A DNA stretch of 64,000 nucleotides from Aquimarina sp. Aq78 (GTDB lineage: Bacteria; Bacteroidota; Bacteroidia; Flavobacteriales; Flavobacteriaceae). Every line of letters starts with the position of its first letter. Positions within the stretch are counted from its first letter, which is position 1. Below, in pieces: positions 9,801 to 19,169 of this stretch. Under the pieces are notes generated by a model that saw only the letters and a list, made by a program, of their open reading frames with translations, was not told the origin of the DNA and searched no databases. The DNA is taken from the NCBI RefSeq assembly GCF_900299525.1, contig NZ_OMKA01000029.1, forward strand, positions 732,986 through 796,985, written 5' to 3'. Both the position numbers and the translations under genes were made by a program.

Positions 9801-12704
9801 AACTATACCTTTAGTACGTCTGGTGGAGCAGGAACAGTGACCGGATCAGGAACTGTAGCTTCTGCAGGAGCAACTATTTCAGGAATCGACTTGACCGGAT
9901 TAGCCGATGGAACCATTACATTAAGCGTAACACTTACCGATGTAAATGGAAATACGGGAAGTGCTGTAACAGATACCGAAACAAAAGAAACTGTGGCCCC
10001 AACAGGATATTCGGTCGCAATAAACCAGAGTCCTATCAATGCAGGGAATGACAATGCAGTAAGCTATACATTTTCTTCTGCTGAAGTTGGCGCTACATAT
10101 AATTACACCTTTAGTACTTCTGGTGGAGCAGGAACAGTGACCGGATCAGGAACTGTAGCTTCTGCAGGAGCAACTATTTCTAGCATAGATCTGACTGGAC
10201 TAGCCGACGGCACCATTACATTAAGCGTAACACTTACCGATGTAAATGGAAATACGGGAAGTGCTGCAACAGACACCGAAACCAAAGAAACTGTGGCCCC
10301 AACAGGATATTCGGTCGCAATAAATCAGAGTCCTATCAATGCAGGGAATGACAATGCAGTAAGCTATACATTTTCTTCTGCTGAAGTTGGTGCTACATAC
10401 AATTATACCTTTAGTACGTCTGGTGGAGCAGGAACAGTGACCGGATCAGGAACTGTAGCTTCTGCAGGAGCAACTATTTCAGGAATCGACTTGACCGGAT
10501 TAGCCGATGGAACCATTACATTAAGCGTAACACTTACCGATGTAAATGGAAATACGGGAAGTGCTGTAACAGATACCGAAACAAAAGAAACTGTGGCCCC
10601 AACAGGATATTCGGTCGCAATAAACCAGAGTCCTATCAATGCAGGGAATGACAATGCAGTAAGCTATACATTTAGCAGTGCAGAAATTGGTGCTACATAC
10701 AATTATACATTTAGTACTTCTGGTGGAGCAGGAACAGTGACCGGATCGGGAACTGTAGCTTCTGCAGGAGCAACTATTTCAGGAATCGACTTGACCGGAT
10801 TAGCCGACGGTACCATTACATTAAGTGTTACGCTTACCGATACAAACGGCAATACAGGAAGTGCTGCAACAGATACCGAAACCAAAGAAACTGTGGCCCC
10901 AACGGGGTATTCGGTCGCAATAAATCAGAGTCCTATCAATGCGGGGAATGATAATACAGTAAGCTATACATTTAGCAGCGCAGAAGTTGGCGCTACTTAT
11001 AACTATACCTTTAGTACTTCAGGAGGAGCAGGAACAGTAACTGGATCTGGAACTGTAGCTTCTGCAGGAGCAACTATTTCTGGCATAGATCTTAGTGGTT
11101 TAGCCGACGGAACCATTACATTAAGTGTAACGCTCACGGATGTAAATGGAAATACAGGAAGTGCCGCAACAGATACAGAAATCAAAGATGCTGGAGCACC
11201 AACAGGGTATTCGGTTGTAATAAATCAGAGCCCTATCAATGCAGGGAATGACAATGCAGTAAGCTATACATTTAGCAGCGCAGAAGTTGGTGCTACATAT
11301 AATTACACCTTTAGTAGTTCTGGTGGAGGAACCAATGTAACAGGATCCGGAACAATTGCAACTACAGGACAGACCATATTAGGAATCGATCTTAGCGCAC
11401 TAGGTGATGGAACCATTACATTAAGTGTAACGCTTACCGATGTAAATGGAAATACAGGAAGTGCTGCAACAGATACCGAAACCAAAGAAACTGTGGCTCC
11501 AACGGGGTATTCTGTAGTAATAGATCAGAGTCCTATCAGTGATGTTAATGACAATGCAGTAAGCTATACATTCTCTTCTGCAGAAATAGGAGCAACATAT
11601 AATTATACTTTTAGTAGTTCTGGTGGAGGAACCAATATAACGGGATCTGGAACAATTACAGCTGCAGGGCAAACCATATCAGGGATCGATCTCAGTGGAT
11701 TAGCCGATGGAACCATTACACTAAGCGTAACCCTTACCGATGTAAATGGAAATACAGGAAGTGCCACAACAGATACCGAAATCAAAGATGCTGGAGTACC
11801 AACAGGGTATTCGGTTGTAATAAATCAAGATCCTATCAACATTGATAATGAGAATATGGTAAGCTATACATTTAGTAATGCAGAAGTAGGTGCTACATAC
11901 AATTATACATTTAGTAGTTCTGGGGGAGGAACCAATGCAACCGGATCTGGAACAATTACAACTGCAGGGCAAACCATATCAGGGATCGACTTAAGCACAC
12001 TAGGTGATGGAACTATTACACTAAGTGTAACACTTACCGATACAAACGGAAATACGGGTAGTACTGCCATAGATACGAAAATTAAAGACACAGCTATTCC
12101 GACAGCAACAATAACCATTAGCGACACCACACTAACCAGCGGGGAAACAGCAATACTAACCGTGATCTTTTCTGAAATTGTTACTGGATTTAGCAATACC
12201 GGTTTAACAGTACCTAATGGAACCCTTACTTCTGTAACTTCTATTGACGGAAACATCACTTTCACCGCTACCTATACACCAATTGCAGGAATAATCGAAA
12301 ACGTAAATATCATTACATTGGACAATACCGGGATAATAGATAATGCAGGTAATACAGGAATAGGAGCAACAGATTCTGTAAACTTTACTATTAATACACA
12401 GGAAAAAACTCCAACAACAACACTTACGTTTGACAAAGGGTTTTCTCCTAATGGAGATGGAATAAATGACACCTGGGTAATAGACGGGATTGAAGATTTC
12501 CCTAATCACTACATCCAGATATTTAGCAGATCGGGTAATAAAGTATTTGAAGCCAAAAGTTATCAAAATAATTGGAATGGAATCTCTAATGGCCGTTTAG
12601 CGCTTGGAAATGGCAAGCTACCTGCCGGAGCATATTACTACATCATTGAAACAGGTAGTAAAGAAGCACCACCCCTTGTCGGATGGATTTATATAAACTA
12701 TTAA
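6843..12704 (+). CDS. Giant T9SS surface protein with Ig-like repeats and type B sorting domain
   Basis: A 1953-residue secreted protein. A signal peptide ends near GVQAQ. The first part has three related modules beginning FESLSDGAS (about residue 30), FENFSVADN (about 303) and FESFTNGAS (about 576), alternating with Ig-like units containing VTFNENASNVT. Nine tandem 100-residue Ig-like repeats follow, each starting PTGYSV(A/V)I, then one divergent Ig-like unit. The C-terminus is a gliding-motility-associated type B sorting domain starting FSPNGDGINDTW (about residue 1866). Such domains direct export and surface attachment by T9SS, often with a PorP/SprF partner, and that gene follows directly. 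Likely an adhesin or filament. Read-through from the methyltransferase gene is plausible. Confidence 0.9.
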   Translation: MKQLYLKTYFIFSIILWGINGVQAQSTETFESLSDGASTFVNTGLPFSSNTSLVSNGIPGFGSGNSDRWIESATAGPGVYSILTTNGAAFTMKHLDIYVSSDGGNNPTADGTFILKGKSGVSEVFTITKTTGFPTDFSGDNGFFNINLATDGAADYSLTNITELELEITGSFNYIAVDDFSFGPENVPVDIAPPLIVSIALSGTPPTTSNQVDFIVTFNENASNVTMNDFAVDPTGSATGTISAISGSGTSYTVTVNSLSGEGTISIDLNSGTDIIDDLGNGNGTNGNTNAFTAGEIHTISACFEEDFENFSVADNTFGSNGLPFTSTNGLDVFNLNNAGAGGSDQYLDNNGSGAGAYSIKTTGGELFTMKTIDLYLSSIVAGTTPTNNGTLTINGKVANTTVYTITKTTGFPTTTSNGDNGFFNLNFATDGAADYTTTNVDEIEIIIGSAFVYIAVDHFEFCEEGIVDTFAPEVQSIVVSGNPTTLDTSVGFIVTFNENASNVTTDDFSVDATGTTGNITNITGSNNIYTVTVDNISGEGTISIDLNASTNIEDALGNSGPPAFTSGENHTVSACFAESFESFTNGASAFTSNGRPLSSTNGLVVKNQVNAGVGNSDKFLENNGAGAGSYSIKTTDNSLFAANTTYFYVSSVAAGTTPTADGTLAIRGKVAGATVYTITKTTGFPTTTANGNNGFFQVNFATDGSSDFSIVNIDEIEIEILSSFVYLAVDNFEICSDTTAPRVQSITRQTPATSPTNADTLIFSVLFNEAVTNVTADDFSVSGTTGTVTNVSDQGNNTFFVTVSGGNLATLNGTVSLGFVVSQNITDTLGNALTDTSSINTPENFVVDNIVPTGYSVAINQSPINAGNDNAVSYTFSSAEVGTTYNYTFSTSGGAGTVTGSGTVASAGATVSGIDLSGLADGTITLSVTLTDIAGNTGSAATDTEAKETVAPTGYSVVINQSPINAGNDDAVSYTFSSAEVGATYNYTFSTSGGAGTVTGSGTVASAGATISGIDLTGLADGTITLSVTLTDVNGNTGSAVTDTETKETVAPTGYSVAINQSPINAGNDNAVSYTFSSAEVGATYNYTFSTSGGAGTVTGSGTVASAGATISSIDLTGLADGTITLSVTLTDVNGNTGSAATDTETKETVAPTGYSVAINQSPINAGNDNAVSYTFSSAEVGATYNYTFSTSGGAGTVTGSGTVASAGATISGIDLTGLADGTITLSVTLTDVNGNTGSAVTDTETKETVAPTGYSVAINQSPINAGNDNAVSYTFSSAEIGATYNYTFSTSGGAGTVTGSGTVASAGATISGIDLTGLADGTITLSVTLTDTNGNTGSAATDTETKETVAPTGYSVAINQSPINAGNDNTVSYTFSSAEVGATYNYTFSTSGGAGTVTGSGTVASAGATISGIDLSGLADGTITLSVTLTDVNGNTGSAATDTEIKDAGAPTGYSVVINQSPINAGNDNAVSYTFSSAEVGATYNYTFSSSGGGTNVTGSGTIATTGQTILGIDLSALGDGTITLSVTLTDVNGNTGSAATDTETKETVAPTGYSVVIDQSPISDVNDNAVSYTFSSAEIGATYNYTFSSSGGGTNITGSGTITAAGQTISGIDLSGLADGTITLSVTLTDVNGNTGSATTDTEIKDAGVPTGYSVVINQDPINIDNENMVSYTFSNAEVGATYNYTFSSSGGGTNATGSGTITTAGQTISGIDLSTLGDGTITLSVTLTDTNGNTGSTAIDTKIKDTAIPTATITISDTTLTSGETAILTVIFSEIVTGFSNTGLTVPNGTLTSVTSIDGNITFTATYTPIAGIIENVNIITLDNTGIIDNAGNTGIGATDSVNFTINTQEKTPTTTLTFDKGFSPNGDGINDTWVIDGIEDFPNHYIQIFSRSGNKVFEAKSYQNNWNGISNGRLALGNGKLPAGAYYYIIETGSKEAPPLVGWIYINY
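9399..12098 (+). repeat. Nine tandem 300-bp repeats inside the T9SS adhesin gene
   Basis: Exactly 2700 bp made of nine 300-bp units, each encoding a 100-residue Ig-like domain beginning PTGYSV. The first six share a STSGGAGTVTGSGT core; the last three carry SSSGGGTN instead. Unit boundaries keep frame and length with no indels. Bases 9804-10073 and 10404-10673 are identical over 270 bp, two units apart, which points to recent duplication or gene conversion. Confidence 0.95.
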
Positions 12705-12774
12705 GATGTATAGTTTGAAAAAAGAAGAGTTTAGCTGTTATTATTTCCATCAAAATCAACAAAAAAAAGGTAAA

Positions 12775-13650
12775 ATGAAGTATTTAAAATATATAGTTTT
12801 TGCTATCACCATGTCATTCACTGGTAACGCCCAGCAAGACCCCCATTTTAGTATGTATAGATATAATATGAATGTAATTACTCCTGCCTATGCAGGTACT
12901 AACGGCAATCTAGAAGCATTATTTGCAGTAAGGAGTCAATGGGCCGGAGTTAAGGATGGCCCAGAAACTCTTAATTTTAATATAAACTCCCCAGTAGGTA
13001 AAAATGTCGGAATTGGACTAACTGCTGTAAGTGATAAGGTTTTTGTGTTGGATGAAACACATCTCTATGCTGACTTTTCATATAAAATAAAAGTTGCCGA
13101 AGACTTAAATCTATATGCAGGAGTTAAAGTCGGAGGGTCTTTCTTAAAAATAAACCTTAATGAAGTTGGAATTGAAGACGACCCATTATTTACCCAAAAT
13201 GTAAGTACATTCAACCCCAATGTAGGTGTAGGGTTTTACCTAAAAGCTAAAAAGTATTATATATCACTTTCTGCACCTGGGCTCCTATCTAATGATAGAT
13301 ATGAAAAAGAAGGCTTAAACCCTGTTTCGGCCAGCGATGATTTGCAAGTATTTTTGGGTGGAGGATATGATTTTGATCTTAGTAATGATTTTAAGTTACG
13401 CCCCTCTGTACTAGGTAAAATCGTAAACAATGCTCCTATATCTTTGGACCTTACAACTTCAATAGTATATAAAGAGCGAATAGAGCTAGGAACAAATTAT
13501 CGATTAGACGAGAGTATAACGGCATTTTTTACGGCTAGCTTTTTAGAAAATATATTAAGTATTGGATATGCATATGAACATGTTACATCTGATATAAATA
13601 CTTATAACAATGGAACTCATGAAGTAATTTTAAAATTTAAGCTAAAGTAA
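12775..13650 (+). CDS. PorP/SprF family type IX secretion membrane protein
   Basis: A 291-residue outer-membrane beta-barrel protein of the PorP/SprF family, which helps export or anchor type B T9SS cargo. The frame is open from 12706, but the ATG at 12775 follows a purine-rich stretch and gives a proper signal peptide ending at GNAQQ, so I choose it. The family hallmark QQDPHFSMYRYNMNVITPAYAG is present just after the signal peptide, and the rest alternates short beta-strand segments. It lies 70 bp after the giant adhesin gene, the usual cargo-partner arrangement. Confidence 0.9.
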   Translation: MKYLKYIVFAITMSFTGNAQQDPHFSMYRYNMNVITPAYAGTNGNLEALFAVRSQWAGVKDGPETLNFNINSPVGKNVGIGLTAVSDKVFVLDETHLYADFSYKIKVAEDLNLYAGVKVGGSFLKINLNEVGIEDDPLFTQNVSTFNPNVGVGFYLKAKKYYISLSAPGLLSNDRYEKEGLNPVSASDDLQVFLGGGYDFDLSNDFKLRPSVLGKIVNNAPISLDLTTSIVYKERIELGTNYRLDESITAFFTASFLENILSIGYAYEHVTSDINTYNNGTHEVILKFKLK

Positions 13651-13706
13651 ACAGGAAAACATAACTATTAATATTGAACAACTCGATTTTAAAACTATTA
13701 TAAAGG

Positions 13707-14960
13707 TTACATCCCTGTTCTGATTGCTTCTACAGGATCTAATTTTGAAGCTGACAATGCAGGTAGAATACCTGCAATCAGACCTATTATTGTAGAAGAG
13801 AACATTCCCCAAAACATATTAGAACTAGAAAGTATAAACTTAAAATCTCCTGTAAACTGTGAGGCAAATATTGAAATTAACCAAACCAATAAAAGTCCAA
13901 TTAGCCCACCAAAAATTGCAAGAATAATCGCTTCGAAGAGAAACTGAAACAATATAAATCTTTTTTTAGCTCCTAATGCTTTTTGTATACCTATTAGGTT
14001 TGTTCGTTCTTTAACACTGACAAACATGATATTAGCAATTCCAAAACCTCCTACCAGAAGTGAAAACATCCCAATAAAACCTCCAATAGTAGACATTGTA
14101 CCTGTTATATTATCTATAAAATCTGTAAACCCTTGTAATTGATTTACAAAAAAGTTATTCCCTTCATCCGGCTTTAATCCTCGATATGCTCTTACTTTTT
14201 GTTTTAAGGCTGCTACAAATTCTGGTACATCAATACCAGATTCTGGTTTAATGATGATAGCAGGAAAAGACGATTTATTATTATCTCCATAAATCCTTCT
14301 AACCAGATTAACAGGAAGAATAACCGCTGTATCTTTACTATCTCCAAAGAGACCTGCTCCTTCTTTTTGAAGCACCCCTATTACGGTAAGTTTTCTTCCA
14401 TATAAACGTACTTTTTTTCCGATGGGATCACTTGATCCAAACAGGCTATTCGCTATCTCATCTCCTATGACGATTACCGGAGCGCCTGCCACAGATTCTT
14501 GTTCGTTATAAAATCTTCCTTTTACGACCTGTAATTCTTCAATATCATAATAATCATTGGTAACTGGTGCAATTTCTACATTACTTACACTATTATCTTC
14601 ATACTTAATCGTTTCAGGAGCTACATTCAAAATAAAACTGGCCGCTTTAAGATCAGGCATTGATCTATTAATATATTGATACTCCTCAAAAGTTACATCA
14701 GGAAATTGTTCTCGTTTCCATTGTGGTATATCAGAAGGACCAAAAGAAAAACGCATAAGATAAATTGTACTATTATCCAGAGAGCTTATACTTCCCTTTA
14801 TTTCTTGTTTTAATGAGTCTACCGCAGCGAGAACTCCTATAATTGAAAAAATCCCGATCGTAACACCTAACAGCGAAAGAAATGTACGCAACTTATTATT
14901 TCTAAGTGCATTAATAGCAAAATTAAAACTTTCCTTAAGTACTCTAAGATAGATTAGCAT
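13707..14960 (-). CDS. MacB-like ABC transporter permease
   Basis: A 417-residue permease with the MacB/FtsX topology: one N-terminal membrane helix (LRTFLSLLGVTIGIFSIIGV), a large periplasmic MacB_PCD domain, then three C-terminal helices ending with the conserved LDPVEAIRTG. No ATPase gene is adjacent in this window, so its partner must be elsewhere. It is convergent with the PorP gene and divergent from purH. Substrate unknown; related systems export lipoproteins, antibiotics or peptides. Confidence 0.9.
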   Translation of the reverse strand: MLIYLRVLKESFNFAINALRNNKLRTFLSLLGVTIGIFSIIGVLAAVDSLKQEIKGSISSLDNSTIYLMRFSFGPSDIPQWKREQFPDVTFEEYQYINRSMPDLKAASFILNVAPETIKYEDNSVSNVEIAPVTNDYYDIEELQVVKGRFYNEQESVAGAPVIVIGDEIANSLFGSSDPIGKKVRLYGRKLTVIGVLQKEGAGLFGDSKDTAVILPVNLVRRIYGDNNKSSFPAIIIKPESGIDVPEFVAALKQKVRAYRGLKPDEGNNFFVNQLQGFTDFIDNITGTMSTIGGFIGMFSLLVGGFGIANIMFVSVKERTNLIGIQKALGAKKRFILFQFLFEAIILAIFGGLIGLLLVWLISIFASQFTGDFKFILSSSNMFWGMFSSTIIGLIAGILPALSASKLDPVEAIRTGM

Positions 14961-15056
14961 GCTCTATTTTTTGGACTGGATTTTAGATTATTTAAATATA
15001 GGACGTTTTCCTTATATTTTTGTTACAATTTATTGAAAACAATTACACATAATTGA

Positions 15057-15088
15057 TTGTCTAATTGGGTACTAAATTGCTATTTTTG
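15057..15088 (+). promoter_or_regulatory. Probable promoter of purH
   Basis: A -7 element TATTTTTG at 15081-15088 matches the Bacteroidota consensus TAnnTTTG, with a TTG at 15057-15059, 21 bases upstream. The purH ATG lies 23 bases downstream. Confidence 0.55.
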
Positions 15089-15111
15089 CGTTTTACTAAC
15101 TAAATTTTCTC

Positions 15112-16644
15112 ATGAGCAACACAAAAACTGCTAAATCTGCACTAATTTCTGTATTCAGTAAAGACGGATTAGCACCTATCGTAAAAAAATTAGACGAACT
15201 TGATATCACAATTTATTCTACTGGTGGGACCGAAAAATTTATTAAAGATTTAGGTATTGATGTTATCCCTGTTGAAGATGTAACATCTTACCCTTCAATC
15301 TTAGGTGGAAGAGTTAAAACATTGCACCCAAAAGTTTTTGGAGGAATCTTAAATCGTCAAAATAACGATAGTGATGTTGCAGAGCTTGAACAATATGAGA
15401 TTCCACAAATTGATATTGTTATTGTAGATTTATATCCTTTTGAAAAAACAGTAGCTTCTGGAGCTCCTGAACAAGATATTATTGAGAAAATAGATATCGG
15501 AGGGATTTCTTTGATTAGAGCAGCAGCCAAAAACTTTGCCGATGTAACTTGTGTAGCTTCGGTTGATGATTATGCCGAGTTTTTACAAATTATTTCTGAA
15601 GGAAACGGAACTATTTCTTTGGCAGACCGTAAACGTTTTGCTGCCAAAGCTTTTAATGTATCTTCTCACTATGATTCTGCAATTTTTAATTATTTCAATA
15701 GTGGTCTTGAAATTGCTTCTCTTAAAATAAGTGAAACCAAAGGTAAAGTATTACGTTATGGTGAAAATCCGCATCAAAAAGGATTTTTCTTTGGAGATTT
15801 TGATACCATGTTTGACAAATTACATGGTAAAGAACTATCTTACAACAATCTGCTTGATGTTGACGCAGCAGTAAATCTGATGAGTGAATTTAAAGGTGAG
15901 TCACCAACATTTGCAATTTTAAAACATAACAATGCTTGTGGTTTAGCACAAAGAGAAACTGTTCTTCAGTCCTATGTCGATGCATTGGCCGGTGATCCTG
16001 TTTCAGCATTTGGAGGTATATTAATTAGTAATAGCGAAATTGAAACAGCGACTGCCAACGAAGTTCATAAATTATTTTGCGAAGTGGTTATTGCTCCTTC
16101 CTTTAGTAATGAAGCGTTAGAAATACTAAAAGGAAAGAAAAACAGAATTATTTTAATACAAAAAGATATTGATTTACCAAAAACGCAAGTACGTACTTGT
16201 TTAAATGGTGCATTGGTTCAGGATAAAGATCTTAAAACGGATGCTAAAACAGATTTGGAGACCGTAACTAAGGTAGCGCCTACATCAGAGCAAATAGAAG
16301 ATCTTTTATTTGCATCAAAAATCTGTAAACATACCAAATCAAATACTATAGTATTTACTAAAGGAAAACAATTATTAGCAAGTGGAACAGGACAAACCTC
16401 TAGAGTAGATGCATTAAAGCAATCTGTAGAGAAAGCAAAGGCATTTAATTTTGATCTTAATGGAGCGGTTATGGCTAGTGATGCTTTTTTTCCTTTTCCA
16501 GATTGTGTAGAAATTGCAGACAACGCAGGTATTAAAGCTGTGATCCAACCAGGAGGTTCTATCAAGGATCAATTGAGCATTGATTACTGTGATCAAAACG
16601 GAATTGCAATGGTTATGACCGGAACACGTCATTTTAAACATTAA
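15112..16644 (+). CDS. purH: Bifunctional AICAR transformylase / IMP cyclohydrolase
   Basis: A 510-residue PurH that catalyses the last two steps of de novo IMP synthesis: formylation of AICAR with 10-formyl-THF, then ring closure. The N-terminal cyclohydrolase (MGS-like) domain shows ALISVFSKDGLAPIV, YSTGGT and GGRVKTLHPKVFGGIL. The C-terminal transformylase domain has LRYGENPHQKG and LKHNNACG (Lys-His of the active site). Length is normal for the family. It precedes the mre operon by 43 bp with no evident terminator, so read-through into mreB is likely. Cytoplasmic. Confidence 0.97.
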   Translation: MSNTKTAKSALISVFSKDGLAPIVKKLDELDITIYSTGGTEKFIKDLGIDVIPVEDVTSYPSILGGRVKTLHPKVFGGILNRQNNDSDVAELEQYEIPQIDIVIVDLYPFEKTVASGAPEQDIIEKIDIGGISLIRAAAKNFADVTCVASVDDYAEFLQIISEGNGTISLADRKRFAAKAFNVSSHYDSAIFNYFNSGLEIASLKISETKGKVLRYGENPHQKGFFFGDFDTMFDKLHGKELSYNNLLDVDAAVNLMSEFKGESPTFAILKHNNACGLAQRETVLQSYVDALAGDPVSAFGGILISNSEIETATANEVHKLFCEVVIAPSFSNEALEILKGKKNRIILIQKDIDLPKTQVRTCLNGALVQDKDLKTDAKTDLETVTKVAPTSEQIEDLLFASKICKHTKSNTIVFTKGKQLLASGTGQTSRVDALKQSVEKAKAFNFDLNGAVMASDAFFPFPDCVEIADNAGIKAVIQPGGSIKDQLSIDYCDQNGIAMVMTGTRHFKH

Positions 16645-16687
16645 TTTTATTACATTTACTGAATTTTAACCCCTTTTTTTGACTTTT

Positions 16688-17716
16688 ATGGGATTTTTTG
16701 ACTTCTTTACCGAAGAGATTGCAATAGATTTAGGTACCGCTAACACATTAGTGATACACAATGACAAAGTAGTGGTGGATAGCCCCTCTATTGTAGCCAG
16801 AGATATTATGACTGGTAAAATTATTGCAGCCGGAAAAGAGGCTGCCATGATGCAAGGAAAAACTCATGAGAATATAAAAACTATTCGCCCGCTTAAGGAT
16901 GGGGTAATTGCTGATTTTGATGCCAGTGAAAAAATGATAAGTATGTTTATCAAAGATATCCCGGCATTGAAGAAAAAAATATTTGCACCTGCTTTACGTA
17001 TGGTGATATGTATTCCTTCAGGAATTACCGAAGTTGAAATGCGAGCAGTAAAAGAAAGCGCAGAACGTGTAAACGGAAAAGAAGTATACCTTATTCATGA
17101 ACCTATGGCAGCTGCAATTGGTATTGGTGTTGATATTATGCAACCTAAAGGAAATATGATTGTGGATATAGGTGGAGGTACTACAGAAATTGCAGTTATT
17201 GCATTAGGAGGAATTGTGTGTGATAAATCGGTAAAAATTGCAGGAGACGTATTTACCAATGATATTATATATTACATGCGTACACAACATAACTTATATG
17301 TTGGAGAACGTACTGCTGAGAAAATAAAAATACAAATTGGTGCTGCTACAGAAGATTTAGAATTACCACCTGAAGAAATGAATGTTCAAGGTCGTGATCT
17401 ACTTACAGGAAAACCTAAACAGGTTCAAATTTCTTATAGAGAAATGGCTAAAGCACTTGATAAATCTATTCTACGTATCGAAGATGCAGTAATGGAAACC
17501 TTATCGCAAACTCCTCCAGAACTTGCTGCAGATATTTATAATACCGGTATATATCTTGCAGGAGGAGGTTCTATGCTTCGTGGGTTAGATAAGCGTTTAT
17601 CACAAAAAACAGATTTACCAGTCTATATTGCAGAAGATCCGTTAAGAGCAGTTGTACGTGGTACAGGAATTACACTAAAAAACCTAAACAGGTATAAGAG
17701 TGTATTGATAAAATAA
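16688..17716 (+). CDS. mreB: Rod shape-determining protein MreB
   Basis: Actin-like cytoskeletal ATPase that guides lateral wall synthesis; 342 aa from the ATG at 16688. A TTG nine bases upstream is in frame but unnecessary. Motifs include the phosphate-1 loop EIAIDLGTANTLV, the phosphate-2 segment MIVDIGGGTTEIAVI and the adenosine motif TGIYLAGGGSMLRGL. The short amphipathic N-terminus (MGFFDFFTEE) suits membrane association. First gene of an mreB-mreC-mreD-mrdA-rodA elongasome operon. Confidence 0.97.
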   Translation: MGFFDFFTEEIAIDLGTANTLVIHNDKVVVDSPSIVARDIMTGKIIAAGKEAAMMQGKTHENIKTIRPLKDGVIADFDASEKMISMFIKDIPALKKKIFAPALRMVICIPSGITEVEMRAVKESAERVNGKEVYLIHEPMAAAIGIGVDIMQPKGNMIVDIGGGTTEIAVIALGGIVCDKSVKIAGDVFTNDIIYYMRTQHNLYVGERTAEKIKIQIGAATEDLELPPEEMNVQGRDLLTGKPKQVQISYREMAKALDKSILRIEDAVMETLSQTPPELAADIYNTGIYLAGGGSMLRGLDKRLSQKTDLPVYIAEDPLRAVVRGTGITLKNLNRYKSVLIK

Positions 17717-17846
17717 TGTTTTAAAAAAACATTCCTGAAATATACCTAAATTTCTGATTTTACGTTATCCTGCTTTAATACTTGCTAAGTAAGACTTAGC
17801 CTAAAACATAGAACGTTTAACTAAAGAAGTCATCATACTTTAAATC

Positions 17847-18659
17847 ATGCAGCAGATTATTAATTTTTTAATTAAGAATAAACGTTTTCTGCTATTTCTA
17901 CTGCTATTATGTATAGCGCTGATTTTCACTATACAATCACATTCATACCATAGAAGTAAATTTGTTAGTTCTACTAATTTCTTAAGCGGAGAATTATATA
18001 GTTGGCAACACTCTGTGAGTGATTATTTTGGTTTAAAAAAGGAAAACCAACGATTATTAGATGAGAATGAAAAGCTTCGTAATCAATTAAGTGCTCTGGG
18101 GGCAGATTCTGTTGCTACAAAATATTTAGACACACTATCATTTGATAAACCATATACTTTTACCAAAGCCAGAGTAATTAAAAACGATTATAGCAAAATT
18201 GATAACTACATCTTGATTAATAAAGGTGAAAAAGATAGTATTGTACCCGACATGGGTGTTATAACAGATAAAGGTATTATAGGAATTATAGAGAATACTT
18301 CAAAAAATTATAGTAGAGTAATTTCTATCCTTAATAGTAATTCTCGAATTAATGCGGGACTGAAAAAATCTAACCAGTATGGTTCTTTAATCTGGAATGG
18401 AAAAGACCCAAACATTGTTCAGTTAGAAACTATTCCGAGACAAGCAATTCTTAAAGAAGGAGATACTATTATAACACATGGTCGTTCAACTATTTTCCCT
18501 AGAGGAATAGGAATAGGAACAATTGCTAATTATAAATTAAATCAAAATAAAAGCTACTATTTAATAGATGTCAAATTATTTAACGACATGAGTGATATCG
18601 GCTTTATTTATGCTATTAAAAGCAGGGATATTGAAGAAATTAAAAGCTTAGAAAATTAG
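17847..18659 (+). CDS. mreC: Rod shape-determining protein MreC
   Basis: A 270-residue membrane-anchored periplasmic scaffold of the elongasome. It has one N-terminal helix (FLLFLLLLCIALIFTIQS), a coiled coil around residues 55-90 (GLKKENQRLLDENEKLRNQ) and a beta-rich periplasmic domain with GIIGIIE and TIFPRGIGIGTI. The gene lies 130 bp after mreB and 3 bp before mreD. It links MreB/RodZ to PBP2. Confidence 0.95.
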   Translation: MQQIINFLIKNKRFLLFLLLLCIALIFTIQSHSYHRSKFVSSTNFLSGELYSWQHSVSDYFGLKKENQRLLDENEKLRNQLSALGADSVATKYLDTLSFDKPYTFTKARVIKNDYSKIDNYILINKGEKDSIVPDMGVITDKGIIGIIENTSKNYSRVISILNSNSRINAGLKKSNQYGSLIWNGKDPNIVQLETIPRQAILKEGDTIITHGRSTIFPRGIGIGTIANYKLNQNKSYYLIDVKLFNDMSDIGFIYAIKSRDIEEIKSLEN

Positions 18660-18662
18660 ATC

Positions 18663-19169
18663 ATGAACAGGGATACTTTACTACATATCGTTAGATTCAT
18701 TGTTTTGGTTTTAATCCAGGTATTTATCTTAAACCATATTAATTTTTTAGGATATCTAAACCCTTATATCTATATCATTTTTATTCTTCTGGCTCCCATT
18801 AATATTAACAAAGGTCTTTTTCTTGTAGTAAGTTTTATGTTAGGGCTGATCATAGATATGTTTGGTGATTCTGGAGGCGTACATGCCGCCGCCTGTACCG
18901 TTATTGCATTTTTTCGCCCAGTAGCATTACGGTCGGTATTCGGACTTAGTTATGAGTTTCAAACTGTAAAACTAAGCAATGTTGGATTTGGTGAGCGTTT
19001 TGCTTATGTAATCTTAATGGTTTTAACACATCATATTGTACTTTTCTCGTTAGAAATTTTTAACTTCTCTCACATACTATTAATCATCAAAAAAACGTTA
19101 TTTTCTAGTTTATTTACAATAGTGATTACCATGTTGGTTTTAGTATTGTTTAGAAGAAATGATTCATGA
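18663..19169 (+). CDS. mreD: Rod shape-determining protein MreD
   Basis: A 168-residue integral membrane protein with about five hydrophobic segments, typical MreD size and place between mreC and the PBP2 gene. Sequence conservation in MreD is weak, so the call rests on topology and synteny. Its stop overlaps the next start (ATGA), indicating translational coupling to mrdA. Confidence 0.92.
   Translation: MNRDTLLHIVRFIVLVLIQVFILNHINFLGYLNPYIYIIFILLAPININKGLFLVVSFMLGLIIDMFGDSGGVHAAACTVIAFFRPVALRSVFGLSYEFQTVKLSNVGFGERFAYVILMVLTHHIVLFSLEIFNFSHILLIIKKTLFSSLFTIVITMLVLVLFRRNDS

Noticed and set aside
9803..12566. Many open frames on the minus strand of the adhesin repeat region
   Set aside because: They recur every 300 bp with the repeats and simply mirror the coding strand; none has an independent start signal or a recognisable domain.
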